64,000 nucleotides of DNA from contig OZ244200.1 in the NCBI GenBank assembly GCA_965216845.1, positions 1,984,001-2,048,000 of the forward strand, given 5' to 3'. The notes under the pieces are model-generated. The model was not told where the DNA came from and did not search any database. It saw nothing but the letters and a program-made list of their open reading frames with translations. The DNA comes from Panacagrimonas sp965216845 (GTDB lineage Bacteria; Pseudomonadota; Gammaproteobacteria; Nevskiales; Nevskiaceae). A program made the translations under genes and the position numbers. Each line of letters begins with the position of its first letter. Within the stretch, counting starts at the first letter, position 1. This document shows positions 34,410 through 43,900 of this stretch, piece after piece.

Positions 34410-35027
34410 TCAGTCAAGATCGAATTCGTCGAGCAACCTGAACCTGACCGCCATCGCTTGCAGTGATCTTCCCACGAATTCGTCGTGCTGTGCAGACAGA
34501 CGATCGAAGGTCCGCCAGCGCATCCACTTCGGCTTGTACCCCTCGCCGTTGAGGATGCCGGGCTCCCAGCCGAGCTTTGCGCGAAGGCGATCGGCGCGAC
34601 GGGCGGCGCGGTCGTGGAATTCCTCGCGGGAGCTGGCATAAGAGAGCTGGTAGCAGTGCCGGCAGGCGAAGATGCCGCCGCCGTACAGGATCGCGACGCG
34701 GCGGCCGCAGCCCAGGGCAGGGCAGAGGAACCATGACCGCTGGCCGCCGAGGTGGCAGTCGGTCCAGTCGAGATACACGGGGTATTGCTCGTCCTTCCAA
34801 TCTTCACCACCGCTGCGGTGGCGGTATGTCAGCATGATGCGGTCCTGCTCGGTGCGGATTTGAATCGAGGCAATGACTTCGCCGTCTCGGCTCCATTGCC
34901 AACCGCCCCAGTATCCCGGCCGCAGGACGCCTTCGCGCTTGAAGCGCCGTACATCGATACTGCGATAGTCGTTCGTGGTCGACTTCGCGCCGAAGTGCCA
35001 GCGGTTGCCGCTACCGGAGCCGCCCAC
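34410..35027 (-). CDS. hypothetical island protein with zinc-finger-like cysteines
   Basis: A 205-residue protein beginning MGGSGSGNRWHFG. A central CPALGCG...FACRHCYQLSY segment (residues about 100-130) has the spacing of a four-Cys zinc finger, followed by an Arg-rich helix (HDRAARRADRLRAKLGW). Proteins starting GGSGSGRW with this zinc finger are frequent in proteobacterial islands and phage-like elements, without known function. DNA or RNA binding is a guess. Confidence 0.6.
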   Translation of the reverse strand: MGGSGSGNRWHFGAKSTTNDYRSIDVRRFKREGVLRPGYWGGWQWSRDGEVIASIQIRTEQDRIMLTYRHRSGGEDWKDEQYPVYLDWTDCHLGGQRSWFLCPALGCGRRVAILYGGGIFACRHCYQLSYASSREEFHDRAARRADRLRAKLGWEPGILNGEGYKPKWMRWRTFDRLSAQHDEFVGRSLQAMAVRFRLLDEFDLD

Positions 35028-35074
35028 CGGATTTTCCCGAAATCATTTGGCTAAGCTGTACCTTTTCGGTCACT

Positions 35075-35458
35075 TCACTTGCCCTGCAACGCGCGTAGCT
35101 CTTCCGCGATCAGCGACCGCACGGCGTCCTTCATCTCATCATCGGCGTGCAGCGACGGGTATTCGATCCGGCTGATGTGCGGGCGGGCGAGGCGGTCGAC
35201 AACCGGGTCGTAGCCCGCCAGTTGCTCGACCACGACCGTCAACGGTGCGGGCGCTGTACCGGCCGGTTTCCCGACGAGGTAATGCGCTATCCAGGACCGG
35301 GCACTGGCGTCGCCTGCCTTGGCGGCGGCCACGGTGGCGGCGACGACCTCGCGCCATTCTTCCAGCGGGACCGCATCGAGCAAGGCACCCATGTAGTCGG
35401 ATTCGGTGTTCCTGTCGGTGGCGTCGCCCTTGATGTACTCACGTTTCTTGCGTGCCAT
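35075..35458 (-). CDS. hypothetical island protein
   Basis: A 127-residue protein: basic N-terminus MARKKREYIKG, a helical Ala-rich middle (VVAATVAAAKAGDASARSWIAHYLVGKP) and an acidic C-terminus. The helical SARSWIAHYLVGKP element recalls small DNA-packaging or terminase-like proteins of islands, but I do not recognise a family. It lies nine bases after the 81-residue gene on the same strand. Confidence 0.5.
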   Translation of the reverse strand: MARKKREYIKGDATDRNTESDYMGALLDAVPLEEWREVVAATVAAAKAGDASARSWIAHYLVGKPAGTAPAPLTVVVEQLAGYDPVVDRLARPHISRIEYPSLHADDEMKDAVRSLIAEELRALQGK

Positions 35459-35467
35459 GTTCCTGCC

Positions 35468-35713
35468 TCAATGGTTGCGTTTGCAGCCGTAGACGAGCGC
35501 ATGCGCGGCCCGTTCGGCGTCCTGGCGGCTGAGGCCGCCGTCGAATTCCATGATCCCGGCTCGCTCCTCGAACTTTTCCTCAGCCGCAAGGCGTGTCCCG
35601 GAATCTGCCTGCACGGGCACTGCCATTACTGCCGTTGGAGTTCTATCGGCTCTAATGGCAGTGCGGCCCGGCGCTGTACTGAACTCAAAGCGAGCCCGTT
35701 CGAGCCAGTTCAT
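35468..35713 (-). CDS. small hypothetical island protein
   Basis: An 81-residue protein with the segment EERAGIMEFDGGLSRQDAERAAHAL. This segment recurs in small proteins next to island primases; its role is unknown. Its start overlaps the stop of the prim-pol gene by four bases (ATGA), indicating the same operon. Confidence 0.6.
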   Translation of the reverse strand: MNWLERARFEFSTAPGRTAIRADRTPTAVMAVPVQADSGTRLAAEEKFEERAGIMEFDGGLSRQDAERAAHALVYGCKRNH

Positions 35714-37848
35714 GCTGTGCCCTTCTTCTTGGCGCCAACCGCCGGATTGATTGAATAGCGCACGGTGCGCCGGCCAGAGCCGGGGCCGGTGCCACCGGTA
35801 ACCTCGCTGCGCAGCCAGTCCTCGTCCTCCAGCCAGTCCAGCGCCGCCTGGATGGCGTCATCGGCGGTGAGGCCGCGCCATTGATTGCGCCGCACGTCGC
35901 GCAGCGTGAAGCCGTCATCGAGCTTTCCGCGCTCAAGCTTCGCAGCCAGAGCCTGGGCCGCGCGCAGCCCGTCATCCTTGAGCAGCCCGTAACAGCGCCT
36001 GGCGTGGGCTTCGAGGTACTCGCACCAAGCGGCGGCGCGCAGGGCGGCGTCCTTGCTGACCGGCCCGAAGATGCCGTCGGCAGCACAATCGACGAGATGG
36101 AAGATCAAAGCCAGCGCGGGAAACAGCTTGTCGAACTTGGTCAGGTGCTGGCGGATGATCGGTTCGTCCTCGTCGGCAATGCGTGAGCGGTGGAGGTCGC
36201 CCGACCATTCGATGAAGATCTCCTGCGCTTCCTCGTCGAAGAAAAAATGCGGGAACTTGCACAGGTCATCGGCTGGGGTAGCGCCCCACGCCACCGGATC
36301 AAACTCGGCGAGCTTCTCGATTACGCCGAAGGCCGCGTCCCGTGCATACCGATCCGGCGCCCGGTTACGCCACTCCCAGCGCCGCGCATCCGGGTAAACC
36401 AGCATCTGAAAGCGTTGCAGCATGCCGTCGTTGGCCAGTGCATGCGTGGCTTGCTCCAGATACACGGTGAGCTTGTCCGGCTGAATGCCGCCGAAGATCG
36501 AAGCGCACAGATTTGGAATGCTGATGTGCCCGCGCCCGATGCGATCGGTGTCGAAGCTTTGGTGGCCGTTCCAGGCTTCCAGAAAGAAGGCGCGCTCGCC
36601 CTCGCGGCCCTCGCGTTCCCAGGTGGCGATCAGGCCGACCAGCTCGTCACGGAGCACCAGCAACCCGCTAGGGTTGTCACGCAGCAGTTCGCCCAGCTTT
36701 TCCACGGTGCTGTCGTTGGTCTTGTAGCGGCGCAATTTGGGAGCGTCAGGCTCCTGCTCCCCATGCGAGCGCAACTCGTGCGCGATGATGGCGGGATCGC
36801 CCTTGCTGGGCTTCTTGGCCGCTTCCTTGATCCGGCCCTCGATGGCCGCCTTCTGGGCGTCGAACACGACTTTTTCGGTCTCGAAATCGGCGGCGGCGGC
36901 CTGATGCTCTTCGATGGCCTTGGCGATCAGCCGGTCCATCGGTTTCAGGGCGGCGCTCCAGGCGGGCGTCTTCTTCGCCGAGGGATCGCCGACGATTCCG
37001 CCCCAAAGATTCGGAACCACCAGCCAGTTGTCCCGCGACTTCGGCTTGACCGCACAGCGCGCGCCGATGATCGAACCCAGAGACACCAGGGCGGCCGCCG
37101 CGATGAAATCGGGCGGGCAGGGCATGCGTTCAGCCTCGTCCATGATCCAGGCCCGCAAGGCCTCCGGCAGCAGGATGTCGGGTTCGAATGCCGGCACGGG
37201 TTTCAGGTCCGCGACGATAGGCCGGGGCGCAGGCCACTCGCTCACAGCATTCAAAGCGTTGGCCGCGGGTGTGGGTCGCGCGTCGCGAATGCTGGTCAAC
37301 AACGCATCCGGGATCGCCGCAACGTGGCCCAGCCCGCCATTCGCCCATTCGTAGGGCTGTCCGGAGGGATGCACACTCGGCGGCAGGGTGACGCCATGCC
37401 CGCCGGACAGCAGTTCGATGGTCCAGGCCGGCTTGTTCCCGATCCGCTCCTCCGATTGGCGAAGCACGATGGACTGATCCGTGGGCAGGTGCTCCGGTGG
37501 GCAGCGCAGGTACAGATGGGCGCCACCGCCACCCGTCTTGACCGTCGACTTCATCTCGCCCACCAGCTCGCGCCAGGCCCGCCGTGCGGCATCGCGGTGT
37601 GCCGGATCATCGCTGCGGATGTCGGCATCCAGCACGACCACGGGCCAGCCGTCCAACCGCGACCAGGCGCCGGCGCGGAAGCCGATGTTGTAGCCGTCAC
37701 GGTAGTCGCGACGGATGTCATCGGCCTGTTTCGGCGGGGCGCTGGACCAGTTGCGCTCGAAGGCCCGTTTGCCACGCTGGAAATGCACGGCCAGCCCGGC
37801 CGCTTGCGCCGCCAGGGCGCCATCGAGGACCGACGGGTTCATCGCCAT
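35710..37848 (-). CDS. bifunctional DNA primase/polymerase with DUF3987 ATPase domain
   Basis: A 712-residue replication protein. The N-terminal third resembles the prim-pol domain of plasmid and satellite replicons (NIGFRAG, VVVLDADI with acidic metal ligands, TGGGGAHLYLR, IELLSGGHGVTLPPSVHPSG). The remainder is DUF3987, with a Walker A-like GDPSAKKTP near residue 288 and an acidic LLVLRDELVGLI. It probably primes and unwinds island DNA after excision. Its start overlaps the CHC2 gene by ten bases, and three further genes follow on the same strand. Confidence 0.82.
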   Translation of the reverse strand: MAMNPSVLDGALAAQAAGLAVHFQRGKRAFERNWSSAPPKQADDIRRDYRDGYNIGFRAGAWSRLDGWPVVVLDADIRSDDPAHRDAARRAWRELVGEMKSTVKTGGGGAHLYLRCPPEHLPTDQSIVLRQSEERIGNKPAWTIELLSGGHGVTLPPSVHPSGQPYEWANGGLGHVAAIPDALLTSIRDARPTPAANALNAVSEWPAPRPIVADLKPVPAFEPDILLPEALRAWIMDEAERMPCPPDFIAAAALVSLGSIIGARCAVKPKSRDNWLVVPNLWGGIVGDPSAKKTPAWSAALKPMDRLIAKAIEEHQAAAADFETEKVVFDAQKAAIEGRIKEAAKKPSKGDPAIIAHELRSHGEQEPDAPKLRRYKTNDSTVEKLGELLRDNPSGLLVLRDELVGLIATWEREGREGERAFFLEAWNGHQSFDTDRIGRGHISIPNLCASIFGGIQPDKLTVYLEQATHALANDGMLQRFQMLVYPDARRWEWRNRAPDRYARDAAFGVIEKLAEFDPVAWGATPADDLCKFPHFFFDEEAQEIFIEWSGDLHRSRIADEDEPIIRQHLTKFDKLFPALALIFHLVDCAADGIFGPVSKDAALRAAAWCEYLEAHARRCYGLLKDDGLRAAQALAAKLERGKLDDGFTLRDVRRNQWRGLTADDAIQAALDWLEDEDWLRSEVTGGTGPGSGRRTVRYSINPAVGAKKKGTA

Positions 37849-38162
37849 GCACCCAGCGCCCGAACGGCATCCTTGAAATCGGTGCCGCTGCGCAGCATCT
37901 CGAAGGCAATCACATCGCCGCCGCGAGCGCCGCAGGCGAAGCAGCGGAAGGCACCGCGTCCCTGATGGATGCTCAGGCTGGCGTGCCGGTCATCGTGAAA
38001 GGCGCAGCGGACCTGCGCCCAGCCGCTCGCGTTGAAGCTCAGTTCGCCGAAAATCGGCTGGTAGTAGTCGACAACTGCCGGTAAGCGGTCCCGGTCCAGG
38101 CCGCGCTTGCGGCCCAACCGGTGCCCACCGGTACGCGCAGACATCAAGGCTCCGGCCTTCAC
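37839..38162 (-). CDS. CHC2 zinc-finger protein (primase accessory)
   Basis: A 107-residue protein with the CHC2 primase zinc finger: CAFHDDRHASLSIH and FRCFACGARGGDVIAFEM. It is split from any RNA-polymerase domain, so it likely works with the adjacent prim-pol protein in recognising replication start sites. Its ATG overlaps the AlpA stop by four bases. Other Met codons lie a few residues inside. Confidence 0.82.
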   Translation of the reverse strand: MKAGALMSARTGGHRLGRKRGLDRDRLPAVVDYYQPIFGELSFNASGWAQVRCAFHDDRHASLSIHQGRGAFRCFACGARGGDVIAFEMLRSGTDFKDAVRALGAWR

Positions 38163-38356
38163 GCCACAGCCTCCCGGCTGGCGGCGATCTGCTGTGCCAG
38201 CCAGGTGTCGATCTCATCCTCCACCCAGCCGACCGCGCGTCCGCCCAGGCTCACCGGCTTCGGAAACCGGCCCTGCGCGATGCGCAGGTACACCGTACTG
38301 CGGGACAAGCCCGTGCGCGCCTTGACCGCGGGAAATCTCAGAATCGTATGCGCCAT
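38159..38356 (-). CDS. alpA: AlpA-family regulator / excisionase
   Basis: A 65-residue winged-helix protein: ILRFPAVKARTGLSRSTVYLRIAQGRFPKPVSLGGRAVGWVEDEIDTWL is the AlpA pattern seen here in pieces. AlpA activates integrase expression in the CP4-57 element and acts as excisionase-like factor in others. It heads the replication operon and ends in an ATGA overlap with CHC2. ATG at 38356 follows GAGG; an in-frame TTG two codons upstream is an alternative. Confidence 0.85.
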   Translation of the reverse strand: MAHTILRFPAVKARTGLSRSTVYLRIAQGRFPKPVSLGGRAVGWVEDEIDTWLAQQIAASREAVA

Positions 38357-38595
38357 GTTCAAACCTCGCTAAACTGCTTCGGAATCGTCGAGAAGCAAGG
38401 TAAATGGGCGATTTGGGCGATGGAACGCGGTGCGATGGGCGCCTGCGACCAAGGGGAACCGCGTGATCTCGTTGATCTTCGCCGGTGGGCGCGCGGTTGA
38501 TGTTGTGCCTCCTGGCGGAAGTCAGTGGAGGAAAGACTTGCCAGGACAGGCACTTGCGCGGCTGGACGCTGGGCGAAATTTTTCCGCCCAGCTTT
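38357..38595. other. gap between alpA and the unknown two-gene operon
   Basis: About 240 bases with no convincing gene. It must hold the promoter of the minus-strand alpA operon; no consensus boxes stand out. A hairpin occupies its right edge. Confidence 0.4.
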
Positions 38596-38597
38596 TT
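38568..38597 (+). terminator. hairpin with T-tract at the end of the two-gene operon
   Basis: GCTGGGCG and CGCCCAGC flank nine bases and are followed on the plus strand by five T residues. It overlaps the stop of the minus-strand 261-residue gene. The T-tract suits the plus strand, where no gene ends, so its role is unclear. Confidence 0.4.
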
Positions 38598-39381
38598 ACG
38601 GTTTCATGTGTTTGCGGATGGTGTCCGCGCTTCGACCCTGGCTGATGTCCATGCGCGCGATCTGCTGCGAATACCAGACATCCGAGCGGCCAGGTTTCCG
38701 CCGCTTCAGCGCGCGGTATTCCCTGCGCCAATCCTCGTACATGGCCGCCGTATCCAGCTTGCGGGCTTCGCGGCGCGCTGTTGAAGGCGTGTGGCGTGAA
38801 TCACCCGCAGCGGCGTCGACCATCTCGCGCAGATGTTCACCATCAAGAACATAGATCCCACCCTGGAAGCTGAGGAGGTCCACGACCGGCACCGTGTTTG
38901 TGCCTGCCACGACGACGAGCTGCGGGTCGCTCCCGAGGCATAGCATCTGGGCACGCTTGCGGCCGCTCAACATCCCGATTTGCAGAAGCTGGCCAGTCTC
39001 GATGCGCTGCCCGCTGAAAGTTAGCGACAGGGCTTCCGCGATGAACTCGGCGATGAAGTCCTCACAGCACTTCCATTGTTTCAGGTGCTTAGCGGACACC
39101 GCCACCCGGTTGATGTCGTCGCGCTTGTCGCAAACGACAAAAGACGCCGTATCGCCGTTGCGGCCGGTCACGGTATGAACCGGCATGGCACATTCCCGCT
39201 CGCAGCCGGGGCAGACCGTGCTGCGCGCGGGCTGGGCACGCCTGAGTAACTTCTGCTGCCGCAGAGCTGTCACGGCTTCCGGCGGCCAGGTGTCCAGTTC
39301 CTGAACGGTCAGCAGGGTGCGCGATCCCCAGGTGGCCGCGACCCGGCCCAACAGTTCCGCCAGGGCGGAATCTGGCGTCAT
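38596..39381 (-). CDS. unknown protein with Cys cluster and C-terminal helix-turn-helix-like segment
   Basis: A 261-residue protein I do not recognise. It begins with a helical region, then CPGCEREC near residue 58, with further Cys residues in VVCDKRDD and WKCCEDF, suggesting a metal site. The C-terminus (WRREYRALKRRKPGRSDVWYSQQIARMD, then GRSADTIRKHM) looks like a basic helix-turn-helix. Its start overlaps the stop of the upstream gene by four bases (ATGA), so the two are coupled. It neighbours a defence cluster; a role in defence or its control is possible but unproven. Confidence 0.6.
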   Translation of the reverse strand: MTPDSALAELLGRVAATWGSRTLLTVQELDTWPPEAVTALRQQKLLRRAQPARSTVCPGCERECAMPVHTVTGRNGDTASFVVCDKRDDINRVAVSAKHLKQWKCCEDFIAEFIAEALSLTFSGQRIETGQLLQIGMLSGRKRAQMLCLGSDPQLVVVAGTNTVPVVDLLSFQGGIYVLDGEHLREMVDAAAGDSRHTPSTARREARKLDTAAMYEDWRREYRALKRRKPGRSDVWYSQQIARMDISQGRSADTIRKHMKP

Positions 39382-40583
39382 TCAGCCGCGCCATCCGGTT
39401 CGGGTGGTTTGGGCTCGATCTTGGATCGTTCCAGCATGTCCCGGAGCTTGAGGTCGCGCTCGTCGTACTTCAGCGAACAGGAATTCGGATGGGTGATCGT
39501 GATTCGCACCTTTTTCGCGGGCTTGTCCGGATCGACAATGACGGATGCCGCCAGCTCGACCTGCGTCACGTTGTACATGTGCAGCGGGACCGATTTCGCC
39601 AGCCTGTCGAGCAGATTGTAAACCGCGTCGACGTTGGCATCGGTGTCCGCTGCCAGGGTGATCCGCTCGCCCTTGGTGAACTTGGAGGACAGTCGCAACT
39701 TGCGGACGACGACCTCTTCAATGCCGCTGCCCAGATCGAAGTCGAACTCGAAACTCTTCTGGCGCAGCGGATTCAGGTCGTAGACCCGCTCGTCCTTGGG
39801 GTCCGGCGGCAGCGCGTCCAGCTTCAGGATCGCCGTGGCGAACATACCCTGCAAGGGTTCGACGGCCTTGCGGGCGCCACGGAAGTTCAGGTCCAGCGTG
39901 CCCTCCTTTTGCGAGTAGACGTAGATGACCTCGAAGGCGGGGTTGTGCGGCCGCCGCTCGAAGGCCCCGTCAACCCATTCCACGGCCTGCTGTGAGTAGT
40001 CCTCCGGGTAGGCGAAGTAGTAGTCCAGCTCGCCGCGCCGGAAGGGTTCGACCACGCAGTTGTTGCCGCGGCCCTCGCTGCGGTGGAAGTAGTCGCGGAT
40101 TGAACCCGCCAGTGCCCGCAGGCTGTTCTCGTCGACGGCCGCAGTCTGGTGCCCCATGTGCTTGCGTTTGCGCCAATAGGACAGGCTGTCGGCGTGGTAG
40201 AAGTGCGTGGCGCCCTTCCAGCACTCGTGATGATCCAGGTAGGTGACCATGGCGCGGTGGTAATGGTTGGGCAGCGCCGATAGGGTTTCGATGAACTCCG
40301 CCAGGGCAACGGGCTCGGCCTGCATCTGCCAGCTCGCCTCGTCGATAATCGCCCGGAAGCCCTTCTCGCAGCTCAGCTCGAAGATGTCCTGGAACTCCGC
40401 GTCCATGGGCTTGCGCTGTTCCTCCGGCAGTGCCAGCCAGGCCTCGAACAGCGCGTCCGGCTTGGCCTCCTTCAGAGCGGAGAAGTCCAGATCGCCAAAC
40501 AGGCCCCGTTCTGTGAAATACCGCGCCAGCAGGGCGTTCGGGACCTGCCGGAAGAAGCTCGTGGTTGAGTAGTGTCGGGCCAT
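39378..40583 (-). CDS. unknown protein, first gene of a two-gene operon
   Basis: A 401-residue soluble protein beginning MARHYSTTSFFRQVPNALLARYF. No catalytic motif or known domain was recognised. Notable stretches are RDYFHRSEGRGNNC near the middle and DLNFRGARKAVEPLQGMFATAIL; the C-terminal half is predicted beta-rich with an Arg/Lys-rich tail. The ATG at 40583 has a very strong GGGAGGG site. It is divergent from the RHH-helicase operon across 98 bases holding a perfect TATAAT and a repeated operator-like box. With the next gene it forms a candidate new module. Confidence 0.6.
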   Translation of the reverse strand: MARHYSTTSFFRQVPNALLARYFTERGLFGDLDFSALKEAKPDALFEAWLALPEEQRKPMDAEFQDIFELSCEKGFRAIIDEASWQMQAEPVALAEFIETLSALPNHYHRAMVTYLDHHECWKGATHFYHADSLSYWRKRKHMGHQTAAVDENSLRALAGSIRDYFHRSEGRGNNCVVEPFRRGELDYYFAYPEDYSQQAVEWVDGAFERRPHNPAFEVIYVYSQKEGTLDLNFRGARKAVEPLQGMFATAILKLDALPPDPKDERVYDLNPLRQKSFEFDFDLGSGIEEVVVRKLRLSSKFTKGERITLAADTDANVDAVYNLLDRLAKSVPLHMYNVTQVELAASVIVDPDKPAKKVRITITHPNSCSLKYDERDLKLRDMLERSKIEPKPPEPDGAAE

Positions 40584-40621
40584 GCCTCCCTCCCCAGCCG
40601 TTTTGCCTGAAATCACCTTGG

Positions 40622-40656
40622 ATTATACGGGACAATGCAGTACATTACAGTACATT
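40622..40656. promoter_or_regulatory. operator and minus-strand promoter between divergent defence operons
   Basis: TATAAT occurs on the minus strand (complement of 40622-40627), 39 bases before the 401-residue gene. Just upstream, CAGTACATT is repeated at 40638-40646 and 40648-40656, spaced one helical turn (10 bp). Such spacing suits paired ribbon-helix-helix dimers, and the boxes overlap the -35 region. A RHH protein is encoded 26 bases further on. Confidence 0.6.
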
Positions 40657-40681
40657 TGCAGCCACACCGCGAAGGACCCTG

Positions 40682-40876
40682 ATGGCCACCACCAAGACCG
40701 CGACCGTGACCTTCCGCATTGATCCCGCCGTGAAGGAAGCGCTCCGTACCGCTGCTGCCCGCGAACATCGCTCTATCGCCAACATGGTGGAGGTGTTGAT
40801 CCGGGATTATTGCGGGCGCAACGGCATCACGATCCCGGAGCAGGGCGACCTGCTCAGCGGAAAAAACAAAGACTGA
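40682..40876 (+). CDS. ribbon-helix-helix (CopG/Arc-type) regulator
   Basis: A 64-residue protein with the RHH fold: beta strand TVTFRIDPAVKEALRTAAAREHRSIANMVEVLIRDYC. It probably binds the repeated CAGTACATT box just upstream, controlling itself, the downstream helicase operon and perhaps the divergent two-gene operon. No toxin gene adjoins it in the usual antitoxin layout. The helicase gene begins 30 bases after its stop. Confidence 0.8.
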   Translation: MATTKTATVTFRIDPAVKEALRTAAAREHRSIANMVEVLIRDYCGRNGITIPEQGDLLSGKNKD

Positions 40877-40905
40877 ACCGGGACGACCGCCGTGACGGGG
40901 CTGCC

Positions 40906-43900
40906 ATGAAACTGATTGACAACATCAACGAGCTTCTTGGGGACGATCTGCGGCGCAGTATCACGCCAGGCGCGAAGCTCAAGATCGCGGCCTCCTGTTT
41001 CTCCATCTACGCCTTTGCAGAGCTGAAGGAGCAGCTCGAATCCATCGAATCCCTGGAGTTCATATTCACTTCGCCGACTTTCGTTCCTGACGAGGCAATC
41101 AAGGACAGCGGCCGCAAGGTACGCCGTGAGTTTCATATTCCGAAGGCCGAGCGTGAGCGCAGCTTCTACGGCAGCGAATTCGAGATTCAGCTAAAGAACA
41201 AGCTAACCCAGCGGGCCATCGCCAGGGAATGTGCTGACTGGATGCGGCGCAAGGCGGTTTTCCGCTCCAATCGCAGCAAAGCGCCGATGCAGCAATTTGC
41301 CTGCGTCGATACGGGCGAATCAGAAGCCGTGTACCAGCCCCTTCATGGCTTCACCGCCGTCGATCTGGGCTATCAGCAGGGCGACGCGGTTTCGAACTTC
41401 GTAAACCGCTTTGACGACCCGGCCTACACAGCCAATTTCCTGCAATTGTTCGATCAAATCTGGAATGACCCCGAAAAAATCGAGGACGTGACCGAGCGAC
41501 TTTGCAACCACATCGCCTCCGTGTACCAGGAAAATTCGCCCGAGCGCATCTACTTTTTGATGCTCTACAACATCTTCAACGAGTTCCTGGAAGACATCAG
41601 CGAAGATGTCCTCCCCAATGACCGCACCGGCTACCAGGACAGCCTGATCTGGAACAAGCTCTACAGCTTTCAGCGGGACGGGGCCACCGGCATCATCAAC
41701 AAGCTGGAAACCTACAACGGCTGCATCCTGGCCGACAGCGTGGGCCTGGGCAAGACGTTCACGGCGCTGGCGGTCATCAAGTATTACGAGCTGCGCAATC
41801 GTTCCGTGCTGGTGCTTTGCCCCAAGAAGCTGGCGGACAACTGGCTCAACTACAACCGGAACCTCACCACCAATCCGCTGGCGAAGGATCGCTTCAACTA
41901 CGAGGTGCTCTGCCACACAGACCTTCAGCGCACCAGTGGCGAGTCCTTCGGCACCCGCCTGGATCGCGTCAACTGGGGCAACTACGACCTGGTGGTGATC
42001 GATGAATCGCACAATTTTCGCAACAACGACGTCTTCAAGGATCGGGAGACCCGCTACCAGAAATTGATGAACATGGTGATCCGTGAGGGGGTCAAGACGA
42101 AGGTCCTGATGCTCTCCGCAACGCCGGTCAATAATCGGTTCACGGATCTGCGCAACCAGCTCGCGCTGGCCTATGAAGGCGAATCCGATGCACTGAGCGC
42201 CAAGCTGCGGACTGATACAGACATCGAGGAAATCTTCCGCCGCGCCCAGACCGCCTTCAACGCCTGGTCCCGGTTGCCGCCGGATGAGCGCACGGCAGAC
42301 GCCATTCTGGACGCGCTGGACTTTGACTTCTTCGAGTTGCTGGACAGCGTCACCATCGCCCGCTCCAGAAAACATATCGAGCAGTTCTACGACACCACGG
42401 AAATCGGCACCTTCCCGGAGCGGCGCAAACCGCTGGCCTTCCACCCGCCATTGACCCAGCGCAGCGACGTGATCGGGTTCAACGACATCTACGCTCAGCT
42501 CTCCACGGTCAAGCTCGCGGTCTATGCCCCGGTGAATTACATCCTGCCCAGTCGGCTGCCCAAGTACGAGGCGCTCTACGATACCGAAGTCTCCAGCGGC
42601 GGGGGGCGACTGAAGCAGGCCGACCGGGAGCGCAGCCTCCAGGCGCTGATGACCACCAACCTGCTCAAGCGCCTGGAAAGCTCGGTGGAAGCCTTCCGCA
42701 TCACCCTGCAAAAGCTCCAGGACAACCACACCCGCACCCTGGAGAAAATCGCCACCTACAAGAAAACCGGCCGCGACCCCGGCTTTTCGGATGTCACGGC
42801 CGGCTTTGCGGATGCGGAACCGGAGGACGAAGAATTCCTAGCCGCGGACGATGAATCCATCGGCGGCAAGGTGCGCATCAGCCTGGCTGACATGGATCTG
42901 CCGTCCTGGGAACGGGACCTTGAGGCGGATCTGAACATCATTGCGGCCCTGCTGGCCGAGATGCAGAAAGTCACTCCGGCGGACGACACCAAGCTGCAAC
43001 ACATCAAGGCGCATATCAACGACAAGATGAACGCGCCCATCAACGCCGGCAACCGCAAGGTCATCGTCTTCACGGCCTTCGCGGATACCGCGCATTACCT
43101 CTACCGCAATCTGGTGCCCGGGGTTCTAGAAGCGCACGGCCTGCACAGTGCCATCGTTACCGGCTCCGATGCGCCCAAGTCAACGCTGGGCAGGGGCTAT
43201 GACTTCCAGTCCCTGCTGACGCTGTTCGCGCCCAGGGCGAAGGACAAACACCACGTCCTGCCCGATGAGCCCAACGAGATCGACCTCCTGATCGCCACCG
43301 ACTGCATTTCCGAAGGGCAGAACCTTCAGGACTGCGATTACCTGATCAACTATGACATCCACTGGAACCCGGTGCGCATCATCCAGCGCTTTGGGCGGAT
43401 TGACCGTATCGGCTCCCCCAACGCCAGCATCCAGCTCGTCAACTACTGGCCGGACATCAGCCTGGACGAATACATCAACCTCAAGGAGCGGGTCGAGAAC
43501 CGCATGGTCATCGTCGATGCCACCGCGACGGGTGACGACAATCTGCTTGATACCGAGGCCAGTGAAATCGCCTACCGCAAGGAGCAGCTCCGCCGCCTCC
43601 AGGAAGAGGTGATCGACATGGAAGACGTCAAGACCGGGGTCTCCATCACCGACCTCGGGCTGAACGACTTCCGCATGGACCTGCTCAATTACATCAAGAC
43701 CCATGGCGAGCTCGCCAACCTGCCCAGCGGCCTGCACGCCGTGGTCCCGGCGGACCGCGACCGTGGCCTGGTGCCGGGGGTGATCTTCACCCTGCGCAAC
43801 CGCAACCATGCGGTCAACATCCAGCAGCAGAACCGCTTGCACCCGTTCTACCTGGTCTACATTGCCAATGACGGCGAAATTATCGCCAACCACACCGAAG

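Noticed and set aside
36190..37965. A 591-codon open frame on the plus strand opposite the prim-pol gene
   Set aside because: It is the antisense of a clearly recognised replication protein and its product has no motif; long antisense frames are expected in GC-rich DNA.
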